DNA of 64,000 bases. Origin: Chryseobacterium sp. ISL-6 (lineage in GTDB: Bacteria; Bacteroidota; Bacteroidia; Flavobacteriales; Weeksellaceae). The stretch spans positions 62,001 through 126,000 of the forward strand of contig NZ_JAGGPT010000003.1 of the NCBI RefSeq assembly GCF_018613715.1, read 5' to 3'. The notes under the pieces were generated by a model, which worked only from the letters and a program-made list of their open reading frames with translations, was not told the DNA's origin and did no database searches. How positions within the stretch are numbered: position 1 is the stretch's first letter; every line of letters starts with the position of its first letter. The translations under genes and the position numbers were made by a program. Positions 36,000 through 45,639 of the stretch are shown here, in pieces.

Positions 36000-38264
36000 A
36001 TGAACTATTCAGCGGAGCTAAAAAAATTTGTAACCAGTCAATATGTATATTCTGCCATCAGAATTACATTAGCCACTGTATTGCCTTGTTTAGTTCTTGC
36101 CCACTTCGGAATTTTAAAGGAATATTTCCTTTTTCCTCTTGGAACCAGCTTCGTAGCCCTTACTGATCAACCCGGACCTTTTATAAGAAGAAGAAATGCA
36201 TTAACATTTGCTATTTTCTGTTTTGTACTCGTATCCCTTATTGCAAGTTTAGTGATGCATATAAAAGTTCTCGTTATCCTGGAGATCATTGTATTTGCAA
36301 TGTTTTTCTCATTAATAGGAGTTTATGGACAGAGGCTGGCTGCCGTTGGTTCATTATCTTTGGTGGTGTTAGCTATCTTTATTGATGGACATCTCACGGG
36401 AAGTAATATTTTTAAAAGCCTTCTTATTTTTGCTTCGGGATGTATCTGGTTCTTACTGATATTCCTTATTGTTACTACCATACAACCCTATAAACTTGCC
36501 AGCCAGATGATTGGTGAAAACTATCTTCAACTGGCTGAGTTCTTAAAAATTAAGGCTAATTATTATCAGAAGAATCCCGATTTTGATAAACTTACAACAC
36601 AGGTCATTGCTAAACAGATCGGAATTAAAAATCTTCAGGAAGAAACCAGAGAAACCGTTTTTAAAACCAGGACTATCGTTAATGAATCTACGACCACTAG
36701 TCGATTGCTAATGCTGATGTTCCTGAACTCAATGGACCTTCATGAAAAATTAATGACTTCTGAAAGTGACTATCAAAAGCTTCAGCAAAGTTTTGAAGAC
36801 AGCATGATCCTGGTTAATATCCATGATTATCTCAATCTCCTTTCTGAAGAAATCACCAATATCGGAATCTCTCTTCAGCTTGGTACAAGAGCAAAGCCCA
36901 TCTTTGATCTCGATATCGAATTAAAAAAACTGAATACCTTATATTTTGAGCTTAGAAATAAGCAGATCACACCAGGGAATCTTGAAAACTTTATGATCTT
37001 GCGTCAAATTCTAATGCGTATCAGTGAGATTACAAAAGAAATAAATGAGATCTATAAAGTCTTTTCGCAAGATGTAAAATTAGCAAAGAGTCTTTCAACC
37101 GGACTAGATTTAAAGAAATTTATGCCTAATGAAGAGAAACTTAATTTCAAGGTATTAAGAAATAATATTTCTCTTTCGTCGTCTCAGTTCAGGCATGCTA
37201 TACGGATTACAACAGCTTTATTAATTGGTTATCTTTTTTCATTATTCCAATTTTTAGGGATTGGACATACCTATTGGATATTAATCACAATTACCGCAAT
37301 ATTAAAGCCCGCCTACTCTATCACAAAACAGCGGAACGGACTTCGTTTGTATGGAACGATCGTTGGTGCTACCATTGCTTATGTGATATTGCACTTCGTT
37401 CATATTAACGCCATATTATTTGCTACACTTTTGGTGAGTATGATCCTTTGTTTCAGTTTATTAAAAGGGAGATATTTCTGGGCTGTCCTATTTATGACGA
37501 TCTACGTTTTTATGAGTTTCAACTTTTTAAGTCCCGGGAAAGTAGATGTCATTTTTAAAGACAGAATTGTAGATACTATGATTGCAGGTATCATAGCATT
37601 TCTGGTTTCTTATGTTGTTCTTCCTGTTTGGGAACACACTCAGAACCTTGATCTGATGAAGAAATCTGCTGAAAGCAACCTTATCTATTTTCAAAGTGTC
37701 ATTTCCAAATTTTTACAGGAAGATTTTGATCTTGAAGATTATAAAGTAAAACGTAAAAATGCAATCATTTCACTGGCCAATCTTTCTGATAATTTCCAAA
37801 GGATGATCTCTGAACCAAAAAACCAGCAGAAGAAACTGGAGGTTGTCCATCAGTTTGTGGCAACTTCACATCTTATTACTGCTTATACGGCTTCCCTATC
37901 TCAGTATTCTAAGAATGAGGAGAAATATCCTGAAATAGATGCCGAAAGCTGGAGCCGGAAAATAGAATCAGAAATGCATCAGACTTCTGCACTTCTTAAT
38001 GGAGAAGAAATTAACGAAGTACTGAAAATGGACAGTCGTCTTGAGCCAGAAGATTCTTCTATTGACGATCTGATGTTAAAAAGAAAAAGTGAGCTTGAAG
38101 AAAATGAACCATCAAACTTGAATGATCCGAATAAAATATCTCATCTTACAGAACTGAAAAATATTCATGATGTTCTGGAACTTATTTATGATGTTGCTAA
38201 AGAACAGAGAAAAGTTATAGAAAAATATAAAAACGAATCTAAAACTACTCCTCCACAATCGTAA
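36000..38264 (+). CDS. FUSC-family membrane protein
   Basis: A 754-residue protein with two clusters of membrane helices (about 15-165 and 395-545) and two cytoplasmic domains, the YccS/YhfK or FUSC arrangement. Related proteins are proposed to export aromatic acids or fusaric acid, but the substrate here is not known. ATG at 36000 was chosen; an in-frame TTG at 35973 lies in the terminator of porV. Its 3' end overlaps the convergent phosphopantetheinyl transferase by 20 bases. Confidence 0.85.
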   Translation: MNYSAELKKFVTSQYVYSAIRITLATVLPCLVLAHFGILKEYFLFPLGTSFVALTDQPGPFIRRRNALTFAIFCFVLVSLIASLVMHIKVLVILEIIVFAMFFSLIGVYGQRLAAVGSLSLVVLAIFIDGHLTGSNIFKSLLIFASGCIWFLLIFLIVTTIQPYKLASQMIGENYLQLAEFLKIKANYYQKNPDFDKLTTQVIAKQIGIKNLQEETRETVFKTRTIVNESTTTSRLLMLMFLNSMDLHEKLMTSESDYQKLQQSFEDSMILVNIHDYLNLLSEEITNIGISLQLGTRAKPIFDLDIELKKLNTLYFELRNKQITPGNLENFMILRQILMRISEITKEINEIYKVFSQDVKLAKSLSTGLDLKKFMPNEEKLNFKVLRNNISLSSSQFRHAIRITTALLIGYLFSLFQFLGIGHTYWILITITAILKPAYSITKQRNGLRLYGTIVGATIAYVILHFVHINAILFATLLVSMILCFSLLKGRYFWAVLFMTIYVFMSFNFLSPGKVDVIFKDRIVDTMIAGIIAFLVSYVVLPVWEHTQNLDLMKKSAESNLIYFQSVISKFLQEDFDLEDYKVKRKNAIISLANLSDNFQRMISEPKNQQKKLEVVHQFVATSHLITAYTASLSQYSKNEEKYPEIDAESWSRKIESEMHQTSALLNGEEINEVLKMDSRLEPEDSSIDDLMLKRKSELEENEPSNLNDPNKISHLTELKNIHDVLELIYDVAKEQRKVIEKYKNESKTTPPQS

Positions 38265-38859
38265 AACAATAATCATCAAAAAACTCTACTTTGGCTTTGA
38301 ATTCATCTGAAAACTGATCATCATATACCCTACAGCTTATTTTGTGAAGATTTTTTAATTCAAAAGGTTTTACTTCATAATTCTTTTTCAGAGACCAGTA
38401 TTTTGAATGGTGTATTTTGTACATACTTTCTTTCACACTCCAGATAATCGTATAATAAGTATCCGCTATATCTTCCGGTATGAAACCTCTTTCATTTTCA
38501 TAGGTAAACTTATCAATGACCCTCATTATTTTAGGATTAAATTTCTCAATATCAATTCCAATTTTATTTTTTGAAATTGCAATCGCAGCAAAAGGAAATG
38601 AATGGGTAATAGAAATTTCTGCATCTTTAGGAGAGAGAAAAGGTTCTCTTTCGTTGTATAGAATCTTTGAACTGGGCTTCAATCCCTTTAAAAGTTTACG
38701 GACCATTAAAACCTCCAGGAGTTTCTTAGGGTGATAATCCTTTACTTTCTCAGCATTTTCAGGCTCTAAAAGTTCATTAATGCATAATTCTTCACTCTCA
38801 TCATATTTCCATACAAGAATTGTAGCGGTATCATCTGAAAAATCTCGGTAAAGGGGCAT
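38245..38859 (-). CDS. 4'-phosphopantetheinyl transferase superfamily protein
   Basis: A 204-residue Sfp-type transferase that would load the pantetheine arm onto carrier proteins. Signatures: THSFPFAAIA with His86, GIDIE with Asp103 and Glu105, and WSVKESMYK with Trp140, Lys143 and Glu144. Length matches the family. The carrier partner is not in the window. Overlaps the FUSC gene tail to tail. Confidence 0.88.
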   Translation of the reverse strand: MPLYRDFSDDTATILVWKYDESEELCINELLEPENAEKVKDYHPKKLLEVLMVRKLLKGLKPSSKILYNEREPFLSPKDAEISITHSFPFAAIAISKNKIGIDIEKFNPKIMRVIDKFTYENERGFIPEDIADTYYTIIWSVKESMYKIHHSKYWSLKKNYEVKPFELKNLHKISCRVYDDQFSDEFKAKVEFFDDYCFTIVEE

Positions 38860-38884
38860 TGTTTTTTATTTCGTAAAAGTAATG

Positions 38885-38892
38885 CAAAGATA
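38885..38892 (-). promoter_or_regulatory. Possible -7 box for the phosphopantetheinyl transferase gene
   Basis: TATCTTTG on the minus strand, 25 bases before the ATG. No -33 TTG at the usual spacing. Confidence 0.35.
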
Positions 38893-38955
38893 ACGATTCT
38901 AGAATCTCGAAATCATCGGAAATCAAAATATTAGAGTTCAACTTTTTGCAACATA

Positions 38956-38991
38956 AAAAAGGCTCAATCTTCAGATTAAGCCTTTTTTTTA
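38956..38991. terminator. Terminator of HugZ-like gene
   Basis: Stem ggctcaatct/agattaagcc with one mismatch, flanked by A and T runs; serves the minus-strand HugZ-like gene. Confidence 0.8.
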
Positions 38992-39519
38992 TTTTGACTG
39001 GTGGTTAACATCATTTCGATGCTCAAGAATTTCTAAATTCTCATCAACAAAATAAGCACTTCCAAATCCATTAACATAAGAACCTTTAACAGGATGTAAA
39101 GCGATAAGAATAAAATCTTTCATTTCGGAAATAACATCAACCACTTTTCCATGATTTTCTTTTAAATTGGCAACAACAGTATTCCACGTATCAGAATCTC
39201 TTTCTATTTGAGAAGTTGTTGCTTCAAGTGTTAAACGTTCACGGGCATAAATTTGTTTTGTTGCAGATTCATCTTCAATAAACATCATTGATGTTTTTCT
39301 TCCTTCAGCAAGATTTTTAGTATGTCTCGCCATAAAAGATACAAGAATATAGAATGTATTTTCCACCTGTATAAAAGGGGCATAGCTGGAATTAGGATTT
39401 CCCTCCGCATCTACAGTCGCTAAAATTACACTTTTAGTATTTGCTATCAATTCTTTCACTTTCGGAGTCAGAGGTTTTGCTTTTTTCTGAGCTTCATCCT
39501 GCGTATTTGTATGATTCAT
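38989..39519 (-). CDS. HugZ-like PNPOx split-barrel protein
   Basis: A 176-residue protein of the pyridoxamine-phosphate-oxidase split-barrel fold. The N-terminal strand ILATVDAEGNPNSSYAPF and the ARHTKNLAEGRKTSMMFI block are typical, and the C-terminal LHPVKGSYVNGFGSAYFV resembles the HugZ haem-degrading family. Function as a haem oxygenase is plausible but untested; it could be a flavin-binding protein. It is a single minus-strand gene with a terminator. Confidence 0.78.
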   Translation of the reverse strand: MNHTNTQDEAQKKAKPLTPKVKELIANTKSVILATVDAEGNPNSSYAPFIQVENTFYILVSFMARHTKNLAEGRKTSMMFIEDESATKQIYARERLTLEATTSQIERDSDTWNTVVANLKENHGKVVDVISEMKDFILIALHPVKGSYVNGFGSAYFVDENLEILEHRNDVNHQSK

Positions 39520-39637
39520 TGTATAAATTTATTTAAGCAAAAATAGGTTATTTAGAATAAATAAAGATAATTTAAAACTATGTATAATCTCATCAATCGA
39601 ACTTGATCAGTTGTTTTTATATCTTAATTATTAATTG

Positions 39638-39645
39638 TAATTTTG
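39638..39645 (+). promoter_or_regulatory. Candidate -7 box for ahcY
   Basis: TAATTTTG matches TAnnTTTG. A TTG lies 24 bases upstream (39611-39613), one base beyond the usual range. The ATG is 40 bases downstream. Confidence 0.45.
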
Positions 39646-39685
39646 CAGTTCGTTATCAATTGAATTTAAACTTATTCATTAACAT

Positions 39686-41002
39686 ATGAGTACTACAACA
39701 CAATACATTCCTTATAAAGTTAAGGATATTTCTCTAGCAGAATGGGGAAGAAAAGAAATTACTCTTGCTGAGGCAGAAATGCCTGGTTTGATGTCTATTC
39801 GTGAAGAATACGGACCATCTCAACCTTTAAAAGGAGCAAGAATTGCAGGATGTCTTCATATGACAATCCAGACCGCTGTGCTTATCGAAACTCTTGTAGC
39901 TTTAGGTGCTGAAGTTACTTGGTCTTCATGTAATATTTTCTCTACACAAGATCATGCTGCTGCTGCTATTGCTGCTGCAGGAATTCCCGTTTATGCTTGG
40001 AAAGGTTTAAACGAAGAAGAATTCGACTGGTGTATTGAGCAGACTTTATTCTTTGGTGAAGATAGAAAGCCGTTAAATATGATTCTTGATGATGGTGGAG
40101 ATTTAACAAACATGGTTTTTGATAAATACCCTGAATTCACAAAAGATATCAAAGGACTTTCTGAAGAAACAACAACAGGAGTACACAGATTATACGAAAG
40201 AATGAAAGCGGGAACTTTAGTAATGCCTGCAATCAATGTAAACGATTCCGTTACTAAATCTAAATTCGACAACAAATACGGATGTAAAGAATCTGCAGTA
40301 GATGCTGTAAGAAGAGCTACAGACCTTATGTTGGCTGGAAAAAGAGTTGTAGTTTGTGGCTATGGAGACGTAGGTAAAGGTACTGCTGCATCTTTCAGAG
40401 GCGCTGGTTCTATCGTTACTGTTACAGAGATCGATCCAATCTGTGCTTTACAGGCTGCAATGGACGGTTACGAAGTTAAAAGATTAGATACTGTTGTAGA
40501 TAATGCAGATATCATCATCACAACGACTGGTAACTTTAACATTGTAAGAGGAGAGCATTTCCTTAAAATGAAGGATAAAGCTGTAGTTTGTAACATCGGT
40601 CACTTCGATAATGAAATCGATATGGCTTGGTTAAACAAAAACTATGGTCATACTAAATCAGAAGTTAAGCCACAGGTTGACATCTATACTTTAGAAGGTG
40701 GTAAAGAAATTATCATCCTTGCGGAAGGTAGATTGGTAAACTTAGGATGTGCTACAGGACACCCAAGTTTTGTAATGTCAAATTCTTTCTCTAACCAGAC
40801 TTTAGCTCAAATCGAACTTTGGACTAACTCTGCAGCATATGGAAATGAAGTATATATGTTACCAAAACATTTAGACGAAAAAGTAGCTGCTTTACACCTT
40901 AAAAAACTAAGTGTAGAATTAGAAACTCTTTCTCCGGAACAGGCCGAATACATCGGTGTTGACGTAAAAGGGCCGTTCAAACCGGAATATTACAGATACT
41001 AA
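39686..41002 (+). CDS. ahcY: Adenosylhomocysteinase
   Basis: A 438-residue NAD-dependent enzyme that splits S-adenosylhomocysteine to adenosine and homocysteine, keeping methylation going. The NAD motif GYGDVGKG is at 225-232, the substrate region around [10 protein letters not shown] is conserved, and the C-terminus ends KPEYYRY as in the family. Length is typical of bacterial enzymes. Single gene with its own terminator; a candidate promoter lies 40 bases upstream. Confidence 0.97.
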   Translation: MSTTTQYIPYKVKDISLAEWGRKEITLAEAEMPGLMSIREEYGPSQPLKGARIAGCLHMTIQTAVLIETLVALGAEVTWSSCNIFSTQDHAAAAIAAAGIPVYAWKGLNEEEFDWCIEQTLFFGEDRKPLNMILDDGGDLTNMVFDKYPEFTKDIKGLSEETTTGVHRLYERMKAGTLVMPAINVNDSVTKSKFDNKYGCKESAVDAVRRATDLMLAGKRVVVCGYGDVGKGTAASFRGAGSIVTVTEIDPICALQAAMDGYEVKRLDTVVDNADIIITTTGNFNIVRGEHFLKMKDKAVVCNIGHFDNEIDMAWLNKNYGHTKSEVKPQVDIYTLEGGKEIIILAEGRLVNLGCATGHPSFVMSNSFSNQTLAQIELWTNSAAYGNEVYMLPKHLDEKVAALHLKKLSVELETLSPEQAEYIGVDVKGPFKPEYYRY

Positions 41003-41040
41003 AATGTGATCCTGAATTTTACAAAGGATTTCAAAATAAT

Positions 41041-41074
41041 AGAAACTCTCCATTTTTGGAGAGTTTTTCTTTTT
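41041..41074 (+). terminator. Terminator of ahcY
   Basis: Stem aaactctcc/ggagagttt (41043-41051, 41058-41066) followed by a T-rich run. Confidence 0.85.
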
Positions 41075-41079
41075 AGAAG

Positions 41080-41165
41080 CTATTTCCCGCTATTTGCTCA
41101 TACTCCTCGCTCTAATGCTTAATCCATTCCTGCTGTGGGGTAACCGCTTCTATCGGGGCTAATAA
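41080..41165. repeat. Degenerate Bacteroidota intergenic repeat
   Basis: The text tttcccgctatttgctca, then cctcgctctaatgct, ctgtggggtaaccgct and tatcggggct, resembles a dispersed intergenic repeat I recall from flavobacteria. It is a single degenerate copy here, between ahcY and the YiaA gene, with no coding potential. Confidence 0.45.
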
Positions 41166-41251
41166 TTATTACTTTTCAACCATAAAAAGGAATGTTTAAG
41201 GGTAATTAAAAAAAGTATATATTTGGCTCCCTAAACAAAACATTATAATTA

Positions 41252-41644
41252 ATGAAAAAACAAAAAGTATCAAATGCATTCGTTGCAGCGTCATGGATAG
41301 CATTAGGAGCAGGAATGGTAGGCTTTATCGTAGGTCTTGCAAGAGCCGAAATGTTGCTTAATGAAAAAGGATATTATTTTACGATCCTTTTATATGGTCT
41401 ATTCGCAGTAGTTTCTTTGCAGAAAGCCGTTCGTGATAAATTAGAAAATATCCCTGTAACGGATATCTATTATGGAATCTGTTGGTTTGCAACTTTATCT
41501 TCTATTGTATTATTAGCTATAGGCCTCTGGAACGCAACCATCCTTCCGAGTGAAAAAGGATTTTATGCTTTTGCATTCTTACTTGCCCTTTTCGGAGCTA
41601 TTACCGTTCAGAAAAATACAAGAGATAATATGCTTCAGGAATAA
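41252..41644 (+). CDS. YiaA-like inner membrane protein
   Basis: A 130-residue protein with four hydrophobic helices arranged as two similar halves (about 8-30/38-55 and 72-92/98-116), each followed by QKAVRDKLEN or QKNTRDNM. This is the YiaA/YiaB two-helix repeat. Function unknown. It stands alone between ahcY and the BspA-like genes. Confidence 0.85.
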   Translation: MKKQKVSNAFVAASWIALGAGMVGFIVGLARAEMLLNEKGYYFTILLYGLFAVVSLQKAVRDKLENIPVTDIYYGICWFATLSSIVLLAIGLWNATILPSEKGFYAFAFLLALFGAITVQKNTRDNMLQE

Positions 41645-41730
41645 CGAACTCATCACATTTCAAAATCCGGATATTTTACCATTCAGGCTATAAAAGGCAA
41701 AAAAGAATAAAATAAATCAATTACAACAAT

Positions 41731-41766
41731 AAACTCTTCAAAAATTTGGAGAGTTTTCTATTTTTA
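41731..41766 (+). terminator. Terminator after YiaA gene
   Basis: Stem aaactct/agagttt with loop around tcaaaaatttgg and a T-rich tail. The tail overlaps the likely promoter of the next gene. Confidence 0.65.
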
Positions 41767-41775
41767 TTATCTTTA
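41746..41775 (+). promoter_or_regulatory. Possible promoter of the BspA-like pair
   Basis: TTG (41746-41748) and TATCTTTA (41768-41775, 7 of 8 matches to TAnnTTTG) are 19 bases apart, 17 bases before the first BspA-like ATG. Confidence 0.4.
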
Positions 41776-41792
41776 TTTCACAAAATATTGAT

Positions 41793-43430
41793 ATGTATAA
41801 AAGATTTTTACTCCTTATCCTTTTTTATTTTCAAATTACAAATGCTCAAAATGAATTTATTACAATCTGGAAGCCTAATGCTCCCGCCATTGTTCCCGAT
41901 ATAGACTTTATTGCTCCCCATCCTGCAGGCAACAATCAAATATGGTTTCCGGGAATTGGAGAAAACTACACCATCAGCTGGGAGGAAGTGGGTTACCCGC
42001 AACACAATGGAACCATTTCTAATGTGACCTCCACAAATCAGGTTTTCATTGATTTCGGAACAGCCTTAAATCCCAATCTTGCAGATGCTACCTATAAAGT
42101 AAAAGCAAGTAATGGAAATGGTATTTTTAAACAAATCAGATTTAGTGACCCTGAAATCTTAAACTTTCCGTCGGCATATCTTAGTATTTCCTGGCATAGT
42201 GTAGGAAGTATCGATAAAATCACAGAAATTGCTCAGTGGGGAAACATTAATTGGGTTTCAATGAATAATGCTTTTAGTAATTGCAGAAGGCTTCAGGTTA
42301 CAGCAACCGATGTTCCGGATCTATCCAACGTAAATGATGTATCATTTATGTTTTATGGAAATTCAGATTTTAAGGGCCATCCTTCAATGACTACATGGGA
42401 TACATCTGGTGTTCAAAAATTCACCTATATATTTGGCCACATTTCTTTTATTCCCGCTACCGCAGCAGTTGATACCTTTAACCTTCCAGTTGGCTCATGG
42501 GATATGTCTTCTGCAGAAGATATCAGTTATATGTTTTTCCACAGAAGATCATTTAATCAAAATTTAAACAGCTGGAATACCTCAAATGTCACAACAATGG
42601 CTCATACATTTGAAAATTGTTTCACTTTCAATCAACCTCTTGATAATTGGAATACTTCAAAGGTTACCGATATGGCTTATCTATTTCATTTTATTCCAGA
42701 ATTTAATCAGCCAATTGGCAATTGGGATACTTCAAGTGTTACCAATTTTAGCCACATATTTCATCATTGTACCGCTTTCAACCAACCCCTTAATAACTGG
42801 AATACGAGTAAAGGAACCTCAATGGATATGTTATTTTCAGGTGCTTCCACATTTAATCAGCCCTTAGATACCTGGAAAACCAGCTTAGTAGGAACGATGC
42901 TTGCCATGTTTGATGGTGCTACAAATTTTGATCAATCTTTACAGACATGGGATCTAAGCTCTTTAACTCTGGGAATGCAGATATTAGCAAATTCAGGATT
43001 AAAATGCGAAAATTACAGCAATACGCTTATAGGCTGGGCAAATAATCCTAGCACCCCGAACAATATTAATTTAGCCTCTACAGCACCTTTAATCTATTCA
43101 CCAGATGTAATTCCTTACAGAAACATGCTCATTAATAAAGGCTGGGTTTTCAACGGTGATACTCCCGGATCGGAATGCAGAGTATTGGGTGTTTCAGCAA
43201 ATAATCTCAACAACCCCTCTATCTATCCGAATCCGGCAACAGACTTTATTTATATCAAAAACATGAAAGGTTTTGATACTTACAAAATCTTTGATAAAAG
43301 TGGAAGAATTGTGCTTCAAAATCTGCTACGTGAGGAGAAAATAAATATCGCTTCTTTAATTAAAGGAAATTACATACTACACATCATTTCAAAAGATAAA
43401 ATACAGTCTTTTAAATTTATTAAGAAATAA
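41793..43430 (+). CDS. BspA-type repeat surface protein, T9SS cargo (copy 1)
   Basis: A 545-residue exported protein. Signal peptide at 1-19 (ending TNAQ); an N-terminal conserved region (about 20-175); then DUF285-type repeats of about 25 residues built on FNQPLxNWNTSxVTxM, eight W(D/N/K)xS units in total; and a C-terminal T9SS type A domain (about 475-545, NPSIYPNPATDFIYI to FKFIKK). Such proteins often bind host or matrix components; the target here is unknown. A paralogue follows after 17 bases. Confidence 0.9.
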   Translation: MYKRFLLLILFYFQITNAQNEFITIWKPNAPAIVPDIDFIAPHPAGNNQIWFPGIGENYTISWEEVGYPQHNGTISNVTSTNQVFIDFGTALNPNLADATYKVKASNGNGIFKQIRFSDPEILNFPSAYLSISWHSVGSIDKITEIAQWGNINWVSMNNAFSNCRRLQVTATDVPDLSNVNDVSFMFYGNSDFKGHPSMTTWDTSGVQKFTYIFGHISFIPATAAVDTFNLPVGSWDMSSAEDISYMFFHRRSFNQNLNSWNTSNVTTMAHTFENCFTFNQPLDNWNTSKVTDMAYLFHFIPEFNQPIGNWDTSSVTNFSHIFHHCTAFNQPLNNWNTSKGTSMDMLFSGASTFNQPLDTWKTSLVGTMLAMFDGATNFDQSLQTWDLSSLTLGMQILANSGLKCENYSNTLIGWANNPSTPNNINLASTAPLIYSPDVIPYRNMLINKGWVFNGDTPGSECRVLGVSANNLNNPSIYPNPATDFIYIKNMKGFDTYKIFDKSGRIVLQNLLREEKINIASLIKGNYILHIISKDKIQSFKFIKK

Positions 43431-43447
43431 TAATCCAATCCATCAAT

Positions 43448-45007
43448 ATGTATAAAAAGATTTTAGTTTTAAGCTTATTCTTCTTTCTAGGTCACATCAT
43501 AAAGGCACAGGACGAATTTACCACCATATGGCAACCTAACATGCCAAATACAACACCATTTATTAATATCGATGCTCCTTATCCTGCAGGTCAAAATCAA
43601 ATTTGGTTTCCAGGGATCGGTGAAAATTATACCATAAGCTGGGAAGAAGTAGGATATCCACAGCACAATGGTGTCATGAACAATGTAACCTCCGTAAAAC
43701 AGGTACTCATTGACTTTGGAAATTCATTAAATTCTGATATCGCCAGCGCCACTTATCGCGTAAAAGTAAGTGATGGAAATGGTACTTTTAAGCAAATCAG
43801 ATTTGGTGAATGTCAAATTATAAATGTGACAGATTCTTACGTTCTTATATGGAATATGTTTGGCAGCTCAGATAAAATTACAGAAATAGAAAAATGGGGA
43901 AATATTTCATGGACTTCTATGAATAGTGCATTTGTACATTGCAGATTACTGCAGCTTACTGCTCCCGATAGTCCAAACCTTAATAATGTAACGGATGTCT
44001 CATTCATGTTCTATAATGCCCATAATTTCTTAGGAGCAAGTTCTATGCAAAATTGGGATACTTCAGGTATTGAAAATTTTAAATTCATGTTTGCAAGAAT
44101 GAATGACTACCCTCAGGCAATAGACCTCTTTAATTCTCCTTATTTAAATTCCTGGAATATGTCTTCAGCTAAAAACCTGAACAATATGTTTTCGGGAAGA
44201 AATGCATTTAATCAATCTCTAAATAATTGGGATACCTCTAAAGTAGAAGATATGGGCTGGATGTTTGCAGCATGTGTGAACTTCAATCAGCGATTAGATA
44301 GCTGGAACACTTCAAAGGTAAAAGATATGTCCTTTATGTTTCATTACATTCCGGTTTTTAATCAGGATATAGGCGGATGGAATACCTCAGCGGTAACTAC
44401 TATGACCCATATGTTTCACGGATGCCTTGTCTTCAATCAGCCTCTTAACTGGAATACTTCACTGGTTACCAAAACTGATTTTATGTTTAATGGCTCTACT
44501 CTGTTTAATCAATCTTTGGGAAACTGGAATCTCAGCTCCCTATCTGAAGCTTCAGGAATGCTCACTAATACGGGACTCAGTTGTGACAATTACAGTAAGA
44601 CTCTTTCCGGTTGGGCAGACAATCCTACTACTCCAAATAATATACCTCTCTCTTCAGTAGCTCCACTACAGTATGCCTCCAATGCCGTTGGTAAAAGAAA
44701 TATTCTGATCGGTAAGGGTTGGAGCATGTCGGGAGATACAGCAGGCAACTGTTTATTATCAGTCTCTGATGTTCACACAGATGTTCAGAATTCATCCATA
44801 TATCCTAATCCTGCGGAAGACAATCTGCATATCAGACATGTACACGACACCAAAAGCTATAAAATAATAGATACAAGTGGCAGACTGGTACAACAGAATG
44901 TTCTTAATACAGATATGATCAACGTGAGTTCCTTAACAAAAGGAAATTATATACTACAGATTACTACGAAAAATAAAACGGAATCGTTTAAGTTTATTAA
45001 AAAATAA
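43448..45007 (+). CDS. BspA-type repeat surface protein, T9SS cargo (copy 2)
   Basis: A 519-residue paralogue of the preceding protein with the same order: signal peptide (ending IKAQD), conserved N-terminal region, DUF285 repeats and T9SS sorting domain ending in ESFKFIKK. It has seven W-x-S repeat units, one fewer than copy 1, and one repeat has lost a residue (FNQPLNWNTS). The N-terminal regions are nearly identical in places (IWFPGIGENYTISWEEVGY). It is probably a tandem gene duplication; both are likely on one mRNA ending at 45011-45047. Confidence 0.9.
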   Translation: MYKKILVLSLFFFLGHIIKAQDEFTTIWQPNMPNTTPFINIDAPYPAGQNQIWFPGIGENYTISWEEVGYPQHNGVMNNVTSVKQVLIDFGNSLNSDIASATYRVKVSDGNGTFKQIRFGECQIINVTDSYVLIWNMFGSSDKITEIEKWGNISWTSMNSAFVHCRLLQLTAPDSPNLNNVTDVSFMFYNAHNFLGASSMQNWDTSGIENFKFMFARMNDYPQAIDLFNSPYLNSWNMSSAKNLNNMFSGRNAFNQSLNNWDTSKVEDMGWMFAACVNFNQRLDSWNTSKVKDMSFMFHYIPVFNQDIGGWNTSAVTTMTHMFHGCLVFNQPLNWNTSLVTKTDFMFNGSTLFNQSLGNWNLSSLSEASGMLTNTGLSCDNYSKTLSGWADNPTTPNNIPLSSVAPLQYASNAVGKRNILIGKGWSMSGDTAGNCLLSVSDVHTDVQNSSIYPNPAEDNLHIRHVHDTKSYKIIDTSGRLVQQNVLNTDMINVSSLTKGNYILQITTKNKTESFKFIKK

Positions 45008-45010
45008 CAT

Positions 45011-45047
45011 AAAGCCTCACTAATTAAGTGAGGCCTTTTTATTTAAA
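45011..45047. terminator. Terminator between BspA-like pair and purE
   Basis: Stem gcctcac/gtgaggc (45014-45020, 45028-45034), A run left and T run right; serves both converging transcripts. Confidence 0.85.
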
Positions 45048-45053
45048 TAATTT

Positions 45054-45557
45054 TTACTTATCGTATTGATTAGGATGCTGAGCTTTAATATCATCTACTG
45101 TTCCTAAAACTTTATCTTTTAAAGAATCTTGATATTGTTGTAGCCTTTGGGCAACCTGTTCATCGCCACTACCTAAAATTTTAGCAGCTAGAATCCCTGC
45201 ATTTAAAGCACCGTTTAGTGCTACAGTAGCGACAGGAATTCCACCTGGCATTTGAAGAATTGACAATACGGAATCCCATCCGTCAATTGAATTGCTGGAA
45301 AGAATAGGAACTCCGATTACAGGAAGCGTAGTGCAGCTCGCAACCATTCCGGGAAGATGAGCAGCTCCTCCAGCTCCGGCTATTATTACTTTTAGTCCTC
45401 TTTCTTTTGCTGTTTTAGCATAATCGAACATTCTTTCCGGTGTTCTGTGAGCCGAAACCACTGTAAGCTCATAAGGAATATTGAGGCTTTTCAGAAAATT
45501 TGCCGCTTGTTCCATGATCGGCAAGTCGCTTTGACTTCCCATAATAATTCCTACCAT
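45054..45557 (-). CDS. purE: N5-carboxyaminoimidazole ribonucleotide mutase
   Basis: A 167-residue purine enzyme that moves the carboxyl group of N5-CAIR to make CAIR. Motifs are GSQSD (7-11), SAHRTP with catalytic His37, and GAGGAAHLPG. ATG at 45557 was chosen; a longer in-frame reading would overlap the AraC gene. Its partner purK lies about 4 kb away on the same strand, with five unrelated genes between. A TATCTTTG box is at 45578-45585. Confidence 0.96.
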   Translation of the reverse strand: MVGIIMGSQSDLPIMEQAANFLKSLNIPYELTVVSAHRTPERMFDYAKTAKERGLKVIIAGAGGAAHLPGMVASCTTLPVIGVPILSSNSIDGWDSVLSILQMPGGIPVATVALNGALNAGILAAKILGSGDEQVAQRLQQYQDSLKDKVLGTVDDIKAQHPNQYDK

Positions 45558-45577
45558 CTTCAATTTTATTAGATTTT

Positions 45578-45585
45578 CAAAGATA
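45578..45585 (-). promoter_or_regulatory. Possible -7 box for purE
   Basis: TATCTTTG on the minus strand, 20 bases before the ATG; a -33 TTG at the usual distance is lacking. Confidence 0.4.
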
Positions 45586-45639
45586 AAAATTAAAATCTGT
45601 TTTTTAAAATTACAGCTGCCATGAAATCCAAACTGCTTC

